Notes under the pieces: generated by a model
Database searches by the model: none
Told to the model about the DNA's origin: nothing
The model's input: only the letters and a program-made list of their open reading frames with translations
NCBI GenBank assembly: GCA_016748015.1
Contig: JAAOMT010000009.1
Location: forward strand, 876,450-940,449
Source of the DNA: Geosiphon pyriformis
Lineage: Eukaryota; Glomeromycota; Glomeromycetes; Archaeosporales; Geosiphonaceae
Reading direction: 5' to 3'
Length of the DNA stretch: 64,000 bases
Part shown: piece by piece, positions 11,732 to 23,233 of the stretch
Layout: each line of letters begins with the position of its first letter
Numbering within the stretch: position 1 is the first letter of the stretch
Program-made: the position numbers and the translations under genes

Positions 11732-13135
11732 TCAATTTAATGTGTTGTTGTTGATAATAACGATTGGTTTCAGATCTTGTGGAATCTCATCTGGTTGGAC
11801 TAGTATTCTCTGTACTCCTAATTGTAGAATATTACTGGTAGATGGTAGTGTGATGTCATGATATGGCTTCAGTCAATCTCCATGTGCTGCTTTGGTTAAA
11901 ATTTTGTTATTTAATCTTAATTTGTAAGCTCCATTTTCTAAAATTTCTTCTATGTGAAATGGTCCGTCCCATTTGGGGTCAAATTTTCCACTCCATTGTT
12001 TTTCAGCTTTGGTACGATGTAGTAATATTTTGTCTCCAATCTTGAATTCAACTGGTTTGTCGGATAGTTGACTATCGTGTCTTTCTTTCTGTTTTTCTTG
12101 TGACTTTTGAATATTATCAGCTGCTCTTCTTCGTTTGTTTTCCAATGTTTCTATTAAGTCATATGTTTTTTTCAGCAATGTTTCTTGAAAATTTTCTTCT
12201 GTTATTGGTTTAACTGGATATGTATTAATTTTTCTCTCTACTGGTAATGTTGCCATTCTCCCATATATTAATTTAAATAGTGTTGCTTGTGTAGTATCTT
12301 GTTTCATTGTCTGATAAGCAAATAGTACTGATGATATAAACAAATTCCAATCATTCTGGTTTTTTTGGCTGAGCTTAGCTATTGCTTCACACAGTGTTTT
12401 ATTGAATCTTTCTACTAATCCGTTGGTTTGTGGATGGTATGGTAATGATAATGGTCTCTTGATTCCGAATCTTTGGCTCAATTCTGTTAATGTTTTGTTC
12501 ACAAAATGAGTTCCTTGGTCTGATAATAATTCTTTTGGACATCCATGTTGACAAATCAAATTCTGATGAATGAATTCAGCAATGGATTCTGCATTCACTC
12601 TTTGAATTGCTTTCGTCTCTGGCCATTTAGTAAGATAGTCCATGACTACTGCTATGTATTTGTTTTCTCTGCTGGTGATTGTTAATGGTCTGACTAAATC
12701 AATTCCAATATGGTCAAATGGTTGTCTTACTTTGATTGGTCTTAATGGTTCACAGGGTCTTGTTCCTCCTTTTTGCTGACAAGCATCACAATTTTGAACA
12801 TATTGAATGATGTCTGGGTACATTGATGGCCAATAGTATCTCTTTTTGGTTCTTTCCATGGTTGTTTCTTTGTGAAAATGTTCTGCTGTTGAATTTGAGT
12901 GCATGTTGAATAATATTGTCTCTTTTTCTGGCTCCATAATTACTCTGGTTGGTTGATCTGAATCCCTCCTATTTTTCTGATAAAGTATATTTTGGTGAGT
13001 TATAAAATATTTTGATTGTTGTTTGATACTCTTTCGTTCCATTTGAGATAAATTCTTCTTGAACTGTTGAGTGTTTAGATAATATTGCAATTGTTGATAT
13101 TTTTGTATATTCATCTTTTGTTGTATTTTTTCCAT
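11732..13135 (-). pseudogene. Gypsy-M integrase
   Basis: C-terminal pol domain that inserts the cDNA. Zinc-binding N-terminus with HFHKETT and CDACQQ (about 12870-12770). Catalytic core with GIDLV (first Asp, about 12700), SDQGTHF (second Asp, about 12520) and LVERFN (Glu, about 12410): all three DDE residues are present. C-terminal GPY/F-like segment KWDGPFHIEEILENGAYKLR near 11980-11920. An in-frame TGA follows AAHGD at about 11871; Gypsy-P reads on there (HGDHLKHYH), and the original frame would have ended near 11732. This is the least damaged domain of the element. Confidence 0.92.
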
Positions 13136-13254
13136 TGGTATTGTTCTGGTTTTGTTATATTTTTGGGTTAAAATGTTCTTAGATTTGTTTTATTTGCGAC
13201 AAACCATCCACATTTCTGTTGTCTTTTTCTTTTTTATAATGTATAGTATACTTA

Positions 13255-14468
13255 TATGGTGTAAGTGCCATTTTTCATCTTGACTGTCTTTTATCTCCAA
13301 ATTCTTGTTTTTGAAGTGATGTTAATTCTTTGTGATCTGTGTACACCTTAAACTTCTGGCTCAAATATTCTTTCTATTTCATGACTGACCAGTATATTGC
13401 TAAGTGTTCTTTTTCCGGTGTTCTATAGTTCTTTTCAGCTGGTGTTAAATCTCTGCTGGCATATGCCACTGGATGTTCTCTGCCGTCTGGTCCTCTCTGA
13501 GATAGTACTGCTCCTAATGCCTGGCCAGATGCATCTGTGGTAATGATGAATAGTTTGCTGTGATCTGGATAGATCAGTACTGGAGCTTGTATAAGCTTTC
13601 TTTTTAGAATATCAAAAGCTTCTTGTTGACTTTCAGTCCATTTATATTTTGTATCTTTGTTTTGTAGTTGGTTGAGTGGCTGCGCTATCTTGGAAAAGTT
13701 CTTGATAAAACGTTGATAGTAGCTGGCGAATTCCAAGAATAATTTCAGTTCTGTCATATTGGTTGGTACTGAAAAGTTTTTTACTATCTCTATTTTCTCC
13801 GGATCTGTTTTGATGCCATCTTTGCTGACTATGTGTCTCAAGAATTTTAGTTCTGTCTTGCCAAAGAAGCACTTTGTTGCATTTAACTTTAGTTCTGCTC
13901 TTCTTAGTTTTTTGAACACTTGTTGAAGATGATGAAGATGATCATCAAACGTCTTTGAGAATACATTGGTGTTGTCCAAGTATACAACTACTGATTTCTA
14001 CAATAAGCCAGTATAAACAATTTCCGTTAGCTGTTGGAAAGTTGCTGGGGCATTGGTTAAGCCGAATGGCATCACTTCAAATTCGAAATTCTCTTCTCTA
14101 GTAGTAAATGCCATTTTCTCTTTGTTAGCTGGATACATGGCTACTTATCAGTAACCACTGTCCAAATCTAATGTGGAGAACCATTTGTTCCCACTGAAAG
14201 CATCGAATAATTTCTGTATTCGTGGAGTTGGATAACTGTCTCCACGAGTTACACCATTGAGTTTCTTATAGTCTACACAGAACTGGATTTTTCCATTCTT
14301 CTTATGGACAAGTACTACTGGTGATGACCAAGGGCTCATTGATGGTTGAATTAGCCCATTGTCAAGCATTCTGTTTATCTCTTGACGAATGATCTCGTGG
14401 CTGGCTGGCGGCACTCTGTATGCTCTTTGTTTGATTGGCATTGCATCTTCAGTCTTAATTTGATGCTG
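13255..14468 (-). pseudogene. Gypsy-M reverse transcriptase and RNase H
   Basis: RT begins near MPIKQRAYRVPPASHE (14441), with SPWSSPVVLVHKKNGKI and FCVDYKKLNG. At 14148 the sequence GY-stop-stop-VAMYP replaces the usual GYWQ: TGG became TGA and CAA became TAA. The catalytic box reads YLDNTNVFS (about 13985) where YxDD is required, so the second Asp is lost by a G-to-A change; just before it TGG became TAG. RNase H has TTDASGQALGAVLSQ (about 13540) and AYASRDLTPAEKNY. Frame broken at 13374 and downstream. Clearly inactive. Confidence 0.92.
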
Positions 14469-14618
14469 GATAATGTCAGTTTAGCCAAACTCATTTTCGC
14501 TGGCAAAGATGTCATTGAAATTGTTGAGTAACATCTTAAGCTGCATACATTGGAGTGGATCTAAGTTTTCCATGTTCATTTGTTCCAATTGTTCTGGTTG
14601 GAGCAAATAATATTTGTC

Positions 14619-15941
14619 TCATCCATAGATTGTTTGTGATGTGATGTCAACATATTCACAAAGTTGTGGAAAGTCTGGAATGGGGTTTGGTGGTTGGTTT
14701 TCTATTTCTGTGGTTAAATATCCAATGGTGGTTCCTTCTGATATGTTGATGATATTGCCAGTGTTGTTGTAGATGGGAATTTTTATGCTGCTATAGCTTT
14801 TGGCTGGTATGTAGAGATTGATCAGTCCAATTTCTCCTGATTCACAAAGATTTGCTTCAGCTTCAAAAATCTGTTCTTGCTCCTTTTCCTTCCTTTCTAT
14901 TGCTAACATGTACTGGCTATATGGTGGAATGGAAATAGCTTGACTGGTTGAGATAATTTCTCCTTGGCCAACAATTTCTTCCTTCACTATATTAACTGGT
15001 ACATCTATTCTATCCATTGATCCGAATCTCTGTATTCCTCTCACTGTTATTCCTAATTCCTCCCTCTTTCTTACTGATACTAACTAAGCTATTCTAACCA
15101 GAAGCAGGAATATTGCCTGTGCTATCTTTTCATTGGGTTCTATTATATAGGTCTTTTCTGAGTTATTTTGTAGCATCATGATAATATTTCCTACATATCC
15201 CGTGTCAATTATTCCTCCTCTTATATTAATCTCTCTTTTTGCTAAACTACTCCTAGATGCTAATTGAACCATGGTTGTTGTCAGAATTTCTAGTGCTATT
15301 TTCAGATCAATACAGGTGCATGAATGAGATTCCAATTTGATGGCATCTTTTCTTGGATATCTCAGATCAAATCCTGCATCCATATCATGTGCACGTTCTG
15401 GCATAATACCTTCCCCATTGTTACTATACCATTTCAACTCTTGTTCCTTGGAGAGATCTGGTAATGCAATGTATTGTTTATAGTTTAAATCGGGTTTTGA
15501 ATCTGAGTCTGAATCATTTTCGTCATCATTGCCATTTTGAATAGAGCTGAAACCGGTGTTTTTGTCATTATCGTCAGAGTCTGAATCACAATTGATCAGC
15601 AATTCTGATTCTGATGCACAGCTGCTGATTGGTTCTTCTTCTTTAGGGATCGAGTAGATCATGCGTGGTGGTGGATTGTAAATGAGGTCACAATCATCAC
15701 AATATTCAAAGTCACTGGAAATTAAACAATGGCAACACAGTCTTGTATTTAACTGTGCTAGCCATTGTTTTTGCTCTTCTCTAGTGGGTGCCAAGTTTTG
15801 GTAGTGTTTATGGAACTCTTCTGGTTCCAGAAAATTTATGATTGGCTTTGCATCCCAGTCAAGCTCGATGGGTTCTGGTGGGTTGTTTTTAATTGTCTGG
15901 ATTTCTTCTGGCAATGTGCCTTCAATTTTTGTGGTTGCCAT
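14619..15941 (-). pseudogene. Gypsy-M dUTPase domain with Cys-rich N-terminus
   Basis: dUTP pyrophosphatase (dUTP to dUMP + PPi) fused into pol between protease and RT; it would keep uracil out of the cDNA. From 15941: acidic N-terminal part with LCCHC...CDDC (a ribbon-like CxxC pair, about 15740-15695), an Asp/Ser-rich linker, then the dUTPase motifs DAGFDLRYP (motif 1), ASRSSLAKREINIRGG (2), GIIDTGYVGN (3), EKIAQAIF (4). Motif 5 lies in the next frame at about 15040 and is degraded (RGIQRFGSMD; Gypsy-P has RGTQGFGSTG). After it comes a beta-rich linker to the RT. Frames shift at about 15084. Confidence 0.88.
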
Positions 15942-15983
15942 TCTCCAAATTTTGTCATTGTCATGTGGACAACTGTTTAATCA

Positions 15984-16271
15984 TCACACTGCTCTTTGCC
16001 AAGTGGCTTCAATTGGTGTCCTCTTTTTAACCCAGTCACTGATCAGAATTGTGTATTGACACAATACGTTGCATGTTTCTCCATGTCCAAGAATGTTATG
16101 CCACATTCCTTCATCCAATAGAGTCTCTCTACAAGCTAAGCATGACTGGTTGTCCCATTTCTCTACTCGTTTTGGTCTTCCAAAGTGTTCAAAGACACAT
16201 AGGCAGCAATAGAACCTAGTTGCTGTTGAATATTCCTTATCGTCCCCACAGCATGCGCCCATTGATGACAA
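15984..16271 (-). pseudogene. Gypsy-M Cys-rich module between protease and dUTPase
   Basis: Open stretch of about 95 codons with two CxxC-type pairs (CCLC and CLAC) and a third Cys group (HGETCNVLC), followed by QYTILISDWVKKRTP. Gypsy-P has a matching region at 29570-29870 (CYYCKAC, CLIC, GGVCNQTCQYALSIS). Shared spacing in two diverged families argues for a real metal-binding domain of pol. I know no named family for it. Confidence 0.65.
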
Positions 16272-16456
16272 TTTCTTGCCGCAATCGATGCATATAAGCT
16301 TAGATCAATGATAGGTAAATTGTTGTGGTATGGTGTAGGTGTTATAAGCGGTGGTGGTTTGGGTGGTCTTTTTTTCTTTTCCTTTCTCTTTATTTTCTTT
16401 GTCTTCTTCCCATTCCCAGCTTGAAGTCAGTTTGCTCTCGTCATTGTCAGTTCATG

Positions 16457-17359
16457 TCAGGTCATCAGTTTCCCAGGTAAGTTCTTCCTTTTGTTTCTCT
16501 TTTTCCTTGTTGTTGTCATCTCAGGGGAGTATTGGTGGCAGCTTGTTGTGCTCTTCATCAGCCCACAATACTTGGTAGGCTTTAGTTTCTCCTCATCGAA
16601 GTCAATTAGTGGTGCCGTGTTGTTGATAGTCTTGAAGTGGCCACACATTGCTGGTACTCGTGTGTGTCTTCCATTCTGGCTGAGTATTAACTCTTGGGTT
16701 GTCCAATCGAGCATGGCATTGGTTTTGAACAGCCAGTCATTACTGACTAGGGCTTGATATTGGGTGGCATCCATTACTAGGACTTTGATGGGTACTATGA
16801 TGCCATTAATTTCTATAGGAAAATCATCTATCTCGCCAATAGGTGTTTTTGTAGCGCCATCAGCAGTAATGATTCTAGTGCTGGCAGCTCAATCAACTCG
16901 GCGACCTAATTGATCCATGAGCTGTCTTGTGATTATGCTGCCAGCTGATCTACTATCTAGGATGAGTTTGATGGGGTGACCATCAATTCTGGAATCTGTG
17001 TACATTGCTGTTATGGGTTTTTCTTTGAGGGCAGCTCCACTGAATAATGGTATTGGTGTGTTTTCTTCGAGTTTGAAAGGAAAGATGGCTGCTAAGGATT
17101 TGTCACTAGAGATGGTTGCCAGTGGAATTGTGTTGGTAGGTATGTGCTGATTGAATTCCATGTTGTTAGATGTGGTGTCTTCTGGGTTAACTAGGAGACT
17201 TAAATAGTGTTGGGAATTTGGGTTTTGGACGTGACTGGTATCCAAATTCCAGGTGCATAATTCTGATGATGAGTTTAGCAAACTGGGGATTGGTTGGTAA
17301 ACAACTATCACCGATCTCCAGTTTTGAGTGACTCTGGATCGAGGGTTACCTGATGTCAT
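16457..17359 (-). pseudogene. Gypsy-M retropepsin-like aspartic protease
   Basis: Protease that would mature Gag and Pol. The active-site triad is damaged: LILDSRSAGS (about 16970) stands where Gypsy-P has LILDSGSAGS, a Gly-to-Arg change explained by GGA to AGA. A TGA follows GRRVD (16889), at the same codon as in Gypsy-P (29098). The second half continues with ITADGATKTPIGEIDDFP, YQALVSNDWL and ELILSQNGRHTRVPA. The open part upstream of 17100 is a Gln/Ser/Pro-rich linker from gag. Confidence 0.88.
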
Positions 17360-19392
17360 TTGAGCTGGGTTCTGGGGTGGTGTTTGAATTGATTGGAGTT
17401 GATAGATGATTTGTGGCTGCAGTTGATATATTACTTGTGGCTGCGGCTAATAAATCGGAGGTTGATATACTGACAGTTGATAGATTGGTTGCTGCGTCAT
17501 TGGCAAGTAATTATTTCAATATCGGTTTTAACCTTGATTTGGATAATGATTCAGAGTTTGGAACCGGCAATTGGGGTTTCGATATTGATTTCTTGATCAT
17601 TGGTTATTTAAATGCTGGCAACAGTCAATTTAAATATGTCCTTGTTTACCACAATAGTGACAGATACGCATTTCCTGTTGCCACTGTTGATTGGTCAATG
17701 TAGATGGACATGGTTGAGTTTGGACATGATTAGAGTTTTTTTGATTATTGTGTCATTGTGGAGGCTAATAAATGGCGTGATTGTCAGCTAAGTATCCTTC
17801 CAATCTCTTATTAATTGATTCACTGAACTTCTCCAATTTGGAATCCAATTCAGATGATCCATTCATTACTAGATTAATGGCTTGGGCATGGTTAGCCTCT
17901 GACTCAGCAGATTCAAAATCTCTGGCGCATGTAACTGCGTCTTAAAGAGTACCTGAATGCAACGGACATACATGTTGCAAGATGCTGCTGCGCAAGCCAT
18001 GGATAAACTGATTGAGTATCTGTGGTGCTGTAAAATAGTTGGCATCAATTGCTTAAATTTGGCATAGGTTTTGATGGAAGTGTCCCAGGTAAGTGGTGAC
18101 TGCTTCAGTTTCTCCTTGTTTCATGGTGGTGAATGCATTGACTAGGCAATTGATGCTGTTATTGTTGCTGAAGTATCTTAGGAATTCTGCTTTGAAGGCA
18201 TTAAAATCTTGTGGTTTATTAATCAAGCTCTAGTACCATGAATTGGCGGTATCCTTGAGAAAGTAGAAAATGGTTTGCATTGCTTGAGTGTCATTCCATC
18301 CATTGGCTGTGATGGCTTTTTCTATATCATTCAGCCATACTTGAGCATTATCCTCTTCGCCAGTAAAGTTGTCAAGTTTTGTAATTGGTGCATAGACTAT
18401 TGGATCTAAGTTGGGTTGTTGTGGTGGCTGTTGAAACAGTTGTTGTTGTTGTCCTGGTTGTTGGAGTGGTAGTTGAAATGGCTGCTGTATGGGTTCGGCT
18501 ACTGGATTAATTGGTAGTTGATCAATGACGATTACCGGAAGTAAGTTTTGCTGATTAATTAATTTGGAATTTGGATTGTTCTGCCTTTGCTGATTCGGAG
18601 TTTCGATTTCCGAATTTTTTATATTTAAATTTTGCTGAGCTTGAAGATTCAGAATTTCAACTTCCAGGCTTTCAGTGATCGGGTTTTAGTAAGTAAATTC
18701 TTGATCTTCTGATTCTTCTTCCTCTTTTTCCTCTTCTTCTTCAGATAGTTTTCACAGGATAGCAGTTCCAAAGTCTGGTTGAGACAGCGGTAATCAAATT
18801 CCTGATGGGGTTGATGATCATAATTTAAATCCCTCAAAATATTTGCCATATGATCCTAATAGATCTGTTTTCCTTTGTTTACTTTGGAATAGGAATCATC
18901 TGAATGTTGATATCACATTTGATATGGATGCGCTTGCTGATGTTATATTGATGGTGCTTCCTAGTGTGTGTAGTAATAAGATGGGTCAGTTGGTGATTCA
19001 ATTCTTGTTTTCTTCCAAGTGAGTGGTTGTATCCTTTTGGGTGTTACTACTGGTGTTTGTAGTTTCCCTTTGCCTTTACTGGTGTAAGTAATTGGATATC
19101 TTTGTTGGGTGTGATGTTCAATTTCTTTGTTGATTTCAGTAATGATGGAGGCAAAATTGTAATTTGTTGGCAGGTTGGTATTTTGAATTAATTTTCTGTA
19201 GAAAGTTTCCCTGGCTGATTTAGTATTCACTGGTGTTCCTAACAAAAAAAAAATTTTTTTGTTGACGTAAAAGTTAAAGGCTGATTCGGCAGATATATGA
19301 TTGTGGTTTAATCCCAAGTGTTGACAATAGTGTTGAAATAGGACTTTTGCGAATCCTAAATGGTTTGCTCTTATGGTTTCTGATTCTGCCAC
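17360..19392 (-). pseudogene. Gypsy-M gag (capsid and CCHC knuckle, heavily broken)
   Basis: Structural polyprotein. The first frame opens at 19392 (MAESETIRANHLGF) and runs to 18961. A second open piece at 18849-18649 is Lys-rich. From about 18640 to 17700 only short frames remain, but the capsid-like region (WLNDIEKA, then a WYL/LINKPQDFNAFKAEFLRYF-like segment near 18350-18180) is still traceable. A zinc knuckle CHYCGKQGHI-stop-IDC lies near 17665-17625 with a TAA inside it. A linker with repeated IYQLQPQ-like units follows. Not functional. Confidence 0.75.
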
Positions 19393-19433
19393 TTTTGGTT
19401 TGGTGTTGTTGGTGCTGGTTCTCTGTAGGATTA

Positions 19434-19454
19434 TACCTCACAAGAAGCACCAAA
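19434..19454 (-). promoter_or_regulatory. Gypsy-M primer binding site
   Basis: On the minus strand TTTGGTGCTTCTTGTGAGG directly follows the 5' LTR. It contains TGG, complementary to a tRNA CCA end, as expected for minus-strand priming. Gypsy-P starts the same way (TTTGGTGCTCTCTC). The primer tRNA cannot be named from the window. Confidence 0.7.
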
Positions 19455-20072
19455 TGTTACAGGTAATTATTTCAGCTGCTGAATTAAATAACAAACCCAT
19501 AACTTGGTGCTTAAAGTTAGTTCTGTTGATAATGTTCTGAAGGTATTGTTATCTGAAGGTTTTGGTTGAGTTCTTTATATAATGGACAGAGATTCAATAA
19601 GGTTGATAGTGGTTGTATTCTTAAGTTGTTTTCCCAATTTCTTTCTCAGTGTGGTGGCCAGATTTAGTCTGGCAGTCGTGCCCTTCTAGTAAGCTATCTG
19701 ATAATATATAAAATCCTACTCTTATTTTTGGGTCTTTTACCAGACTATCCTTGACGTCAATAACTCAGTACTTAATCTTTTAACCAATTAGTATACACAA
19801 CAATCAAATAAAATAAAATAAAAAAAAGAAAATACAAGAAAATAAAGAAAGAAAAGAAATAAGCCCAGGCAGTTTGGCAGATTAGTATTCCATCAATAGC
19901 CATGATCAAGAGCTATTGTTCCAGTGTGGTTAAGTATCAATTACTATCAACATGAAGTGTTGATAGTGGAGAGTGAATTGAGATATGGAATAATTATTTA
20001 TTTGATAATTTTGTTTTTTGGCTAAGGATTCTGTGGTATTGATTCTGTTTTTTCTGTTTCTAATACTACCAC

Positions 20073-20080
20073 TATATATA
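20073..20080 (-). promoter_or_regulatory. TATA box of Gypsy-M 5' LTR
   Basis: TATATATA within TGTATATATAGTGG on the minus strand, downstream of the GAATTC-rich U3 block. It is conserved in the other LTR at 10784-10791. Confidence 0.55.
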
Positions 20081-20095
20081 CATAATTGGGATTCC

Positions 20096-20213
20096 TCAAT
20101 TCTCCAATTCTTCATAACAGGAATCCTGGAATTCCTGGAATTCTGCAATTTCTCGTCAGGAATCCTGAAATTCCTGAAATCCTGCAATTCCTGAGAGGAA
20201 TCCTGGAATTTCA
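20096..20213. repeat. GAATTC-rich block in Gypsy-M U3 (5' LTR copy)
   Basis: Counterpart of 10822-10968, shorter, made of GGAATCCTGGAATTCC-type units. The length difference between the two LTRs lies here, as expected for slippage in an internal repeat. Confidence 0.7.
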
Positions 20214-20283
20214 CATTTACTATGTTTACTTCTGATTGACTAATAATTATGCTAATATATTTTCTATATTTCTATAAGTAACA

Positions 20284-21435
20284 ACACATCCCACCAAAAA
20301 TAGGCTCAATGAGAAAAGCAGATTCCAACTCCTCATTAGATTCAAAGCCAACCACAGCACAACGAAATCTATTGCCAGTTTCCAATGAACAATTGATAAT
20401 GCAAGTTTTTCTGCCAGCCTTTTCCAAAAGAGTACCAAGATTATGTGCAGTTATTTCCACTGGCAAAGTAAACAACAGCGTCCTGAACTGATCTCTCGAT
20501 GCTCAGATATTGCAATCTCCTGCTGCTTTGACAATATGTACTGAATCCTTCCCAATTAGGAATGACTATTTTGAGGCCAACAGATCGGCTTGACTCAATT
20601 CGGCAAACTCTATTACAGCCTTTTGCCACATTCCAATTAACTGAATTTTGATTGACTTAATTTGCCCAAACTTGGAGACTGCGGCAATGATCATATTCCT
20701 AGATGTGTCCATGGGAATTTTCTTAATCACTACGACCCAATCTGAACGAAATCCTTGTTTTCTAAGATTGTTGTTTACACTGATTCCATTTTTGCCAGCC
20801 AATAAAACAGCTTTCTTCATGCTTTTCTCTGATGTAAACGTTGATTTGATAATCTCTTCAAATTTTGAGGAAGCAGTGGCCTCTCTAAAACCATTAATTT
20901 TTGAAAAAATTTTTTTGACGAACTGAGTTTTTTGCATAGCCAATTTCCCTTCCACAGCCAAAAGATTGATATTAAAAGCAAATGATTTCTTAACCAACAC
21001 TTCTACAGGAGTTTTGATGATCTTGGGATCAATTCAAATTTTATCCAAAGGAACCTTTTTCCGAAGGGGAGACAGAAGAGGCTTCATCTCTTCATCCATT
21101 TCAAAGTCAGAAGAACTAATAGGAGAACCGAAATTTGCACCAGTATTCACTTATTTAGCCTTAGGAGTGTTAACAGCCGAGTCCAAGAGAGAACCATTAA
21201 AACCACCAGACATACTAACATTATCATCATTACCAGATAGGCTCTTCACATCAAAATATACACTAGCATTAAAACCAAACTTCAAAGAAATATTTTTTTC
21301 ATCACCAGAGTGTTTAACATTTCCAAGAGAAGTTTTCTTTCTTTGTAAAAAAAAACCACCAGCAGGACTATGAAACACACTCTTAAGAGCCTTCTTACTA
21401 GACATGCTGTTACTAAAGACAGCCTCCAAATCCAT
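20284..21435 (-). pseudogene. LINE-B ORF1, N-terminal part
   Basis: Starts MDLEAVFSNSMSSKK at 21435, closely matching LINE-E ORF1. Contains the RRM-like segment VIKKIPMDTSRNMIIAAVSKF with a KAVIEF strand (about 20740-20600), then the LPVEITAHNLGTLLEKAG region near 20470. Broken by TAA near 21150, by TGA after a DLLASK segment (about 20565), and by frame shifts. The CCHC knuckle would sit across the Gypsy-M insertion point. Confidence 0.8.
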
Positions 21436-21540
21436 GATGAAAGGGTTGTTAGTTAAAAAAATGTTGATATATTATTAACAAGAAAAACAAAAAACTTCTT
21501 TTCTCAGAAAAGTGCTCATTGGGGTTTTTTGGAGGTAGAA
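20284..21540 (-). mobile_element. LINE-B, 5' part (continuation of 4598-10165)
   Basis: The 5' third of LINE-B beyond the nested Gypsy-M. It holds the N-terminal part of ORF1 and a short leader ending near 21540, where AT-rich spacer starts. Confidence 0.9.
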
Positions 21541-23233
21541 AAGAAAAAAAAATAATTGTTTTAAATATTATTAAAAATAATATTATTAATTCTATTGGCA
21601 AAAAATTATATAATTATAATTAAAACAAAAATAAAAAGACTGTAATTCTTTTATTTTTTTAATAAAGCACTTTTTTTGTTAATTAAAATTATAATATGTA
21701 TTTATATTAGTTAAATACTAAATAAAATAAATTAATTAATTAACAAAATAAATAATATTTATATGATTTTTGTTTTTTTAAAAGTTTTAAAATATTTAAT
21801 AAAATGTTAATAATTAAGTTATTTTTTTTTCTTTTTTTTTTTACTGCTATTCAAATAATCAAGAATTAATTTTTTTATATATTTTTATTATATTTAATAT
21901 CAATTTTTTTAAAATATTAAAAAATTTTTTTTTAGTATTTCTAATAATTTTAATGTTCTAAAATCTGTTTCTTTTGTAAAACTTAAAACTTTAGTTTTTC
22001 TGTTTTTTTTGGCTTTTTTGTCAATTTTGTATTATTAATACTAATTATAATATTTAACTTTATTATAGCTATAAATAAAAAAAGTTTTTTGTTCAAAACA
22101 ATAACAATAAAAATACATTATCTAATTTTAATTTGAATTAGTTTTTAGCTGTATTTTTTAATATATTAATTTTTAATTAATTTTTACTAGTCTTAAAAAC
22201 AAAACAAAACATATTTTTATGTATGTTTTTATTTAATTATATTATTAAATTATCTGATTTTAAAAATTAGGTTAATTAAATAAATAAAACAATTATTAAT
22301 TGTTAAAAATTTGTTAAATAAGTAATCTTTACTTTAATGTTTGGGTGTATTTTTAAGATTAAATTGGCTTTTGTTAAAATTATATTTTAATTTATACATA
22401 ATTTTATAAATATTAAATTTGTAATTAAAAACAATATAAAACTTTTTTGTGTAAAATTTGCTTTTTAAGCTTTTTTAAATATTATATTTTAAGTTAAACT
22501 TATTGGTTTTATTTTTTTTTATTTTTAAAATAGCTAAATTTATAATAATTTTTGAGTTTTTTTCTTTTGCTACTTTATAATATGTTTTTAAGTATGTTTA
22601 TAATTAATATTAAGACAGTTTTTAATGTTTATAATAAAATTTTCAAAATTATATTAAAGTTTGTTAGTATTTAACAATATATTATTATTTATTTTAAGTT
22701 TTTTAATGTAGTTACAATGGTTTTAATATGTTAAATAATTTTAATAAACAAAGATAATATTAAAATTTTTCTATTTATAAATTAAAAAAAATTATCTTTT
22801 TTTATAATATGTTTAAGATCAAGTTGATTAATATTTTTTGGCTATATAGTTTTTAAAATTAGCAAACTGGTTTTTTTAGATTGGTAGTTATATTTGTTTT
22901 ATTTTTTATTTTTCTAATTTTATTAAGTGGCTTTAATATATAATTGGTATTTTTGATTCTAAAAATAATCTGAATATTGTTATTAAAATTAATATTTAAA
23001 AAAGTATTATATTTAATATAAAATACTTAAAAATTAACAATATTTTAAATATTAAGATTTTAATTATTTAGTTTTAAATTATAAAGTATTATTACTTTTT
23101 TAAAATTTTTAAATTATATTTTATGTTATAATTTTTGTTTTTTTAAATTTTTTTGTTATTAATTTTTGGCTGTTGTTATTATTATTAATTTTTTAATTGG
23201 TTTTCATTTGGTTTTTTTAAAATTTTTTTATTA
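21541..23233. repeat. AT-rich spacer between LINE-B and LINE-C1
   Basis: About 1.7 kb of A/T-dominated sequence without a coding frame. It includes the TTTTGGCTTTTTTG motif (about 22008) also seen in the 3.1-4.6 kb spacer, and a segment at 22135-22270 that resembles 3783-3895 in inverted orientation. No gene or structural RNA seen. Confidence 0.6.

Larger units (their letters stand above)
10166..20283 (-). mobile_element. Gypsy-M, Ty3/Gypsy LTR retrotransposon with dUTPase, nested in LINE-B
   Basis: Complete 10.1-kb LTR element on the minus strand. Both LTRs start TGTTAC and end GTAACA. Order from 20283 downward: 5' LTR, PBS, gag, protease, Cys-rich module, dUTPase, RT, RNase H, integrase, ORF3, polypurine tract, 3' LTR. 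The flanks are ACGC (10162-10165) and ACAC (20284-20287), a 4-bp target duplication with one CpG-to-CpA change. All frames carry stops or lost catalytic residues, so it is not autonomous. Confidence 0.95.
19455..20283 (-). repeat. Gypsy-M 5' LTR (829 bp)
   Basis: Promoter LTR of the element, direct repeat of 10166-11033. Bounded by GTAACA (20283 side) and TGTTAC (19455 side). It carries the GAATTC-rich block at 20096-20213 and a TATA box at 20073-20080. Confidence 0.95.

Noticed and set aside
17413-17703. Plus-strand 96-codon frame in the Gypsy-M gag region
   Set aside because: Antisense of the Gln/Tyr/Pro repeat linker and the zinc knuckle of gag; shadow frame.
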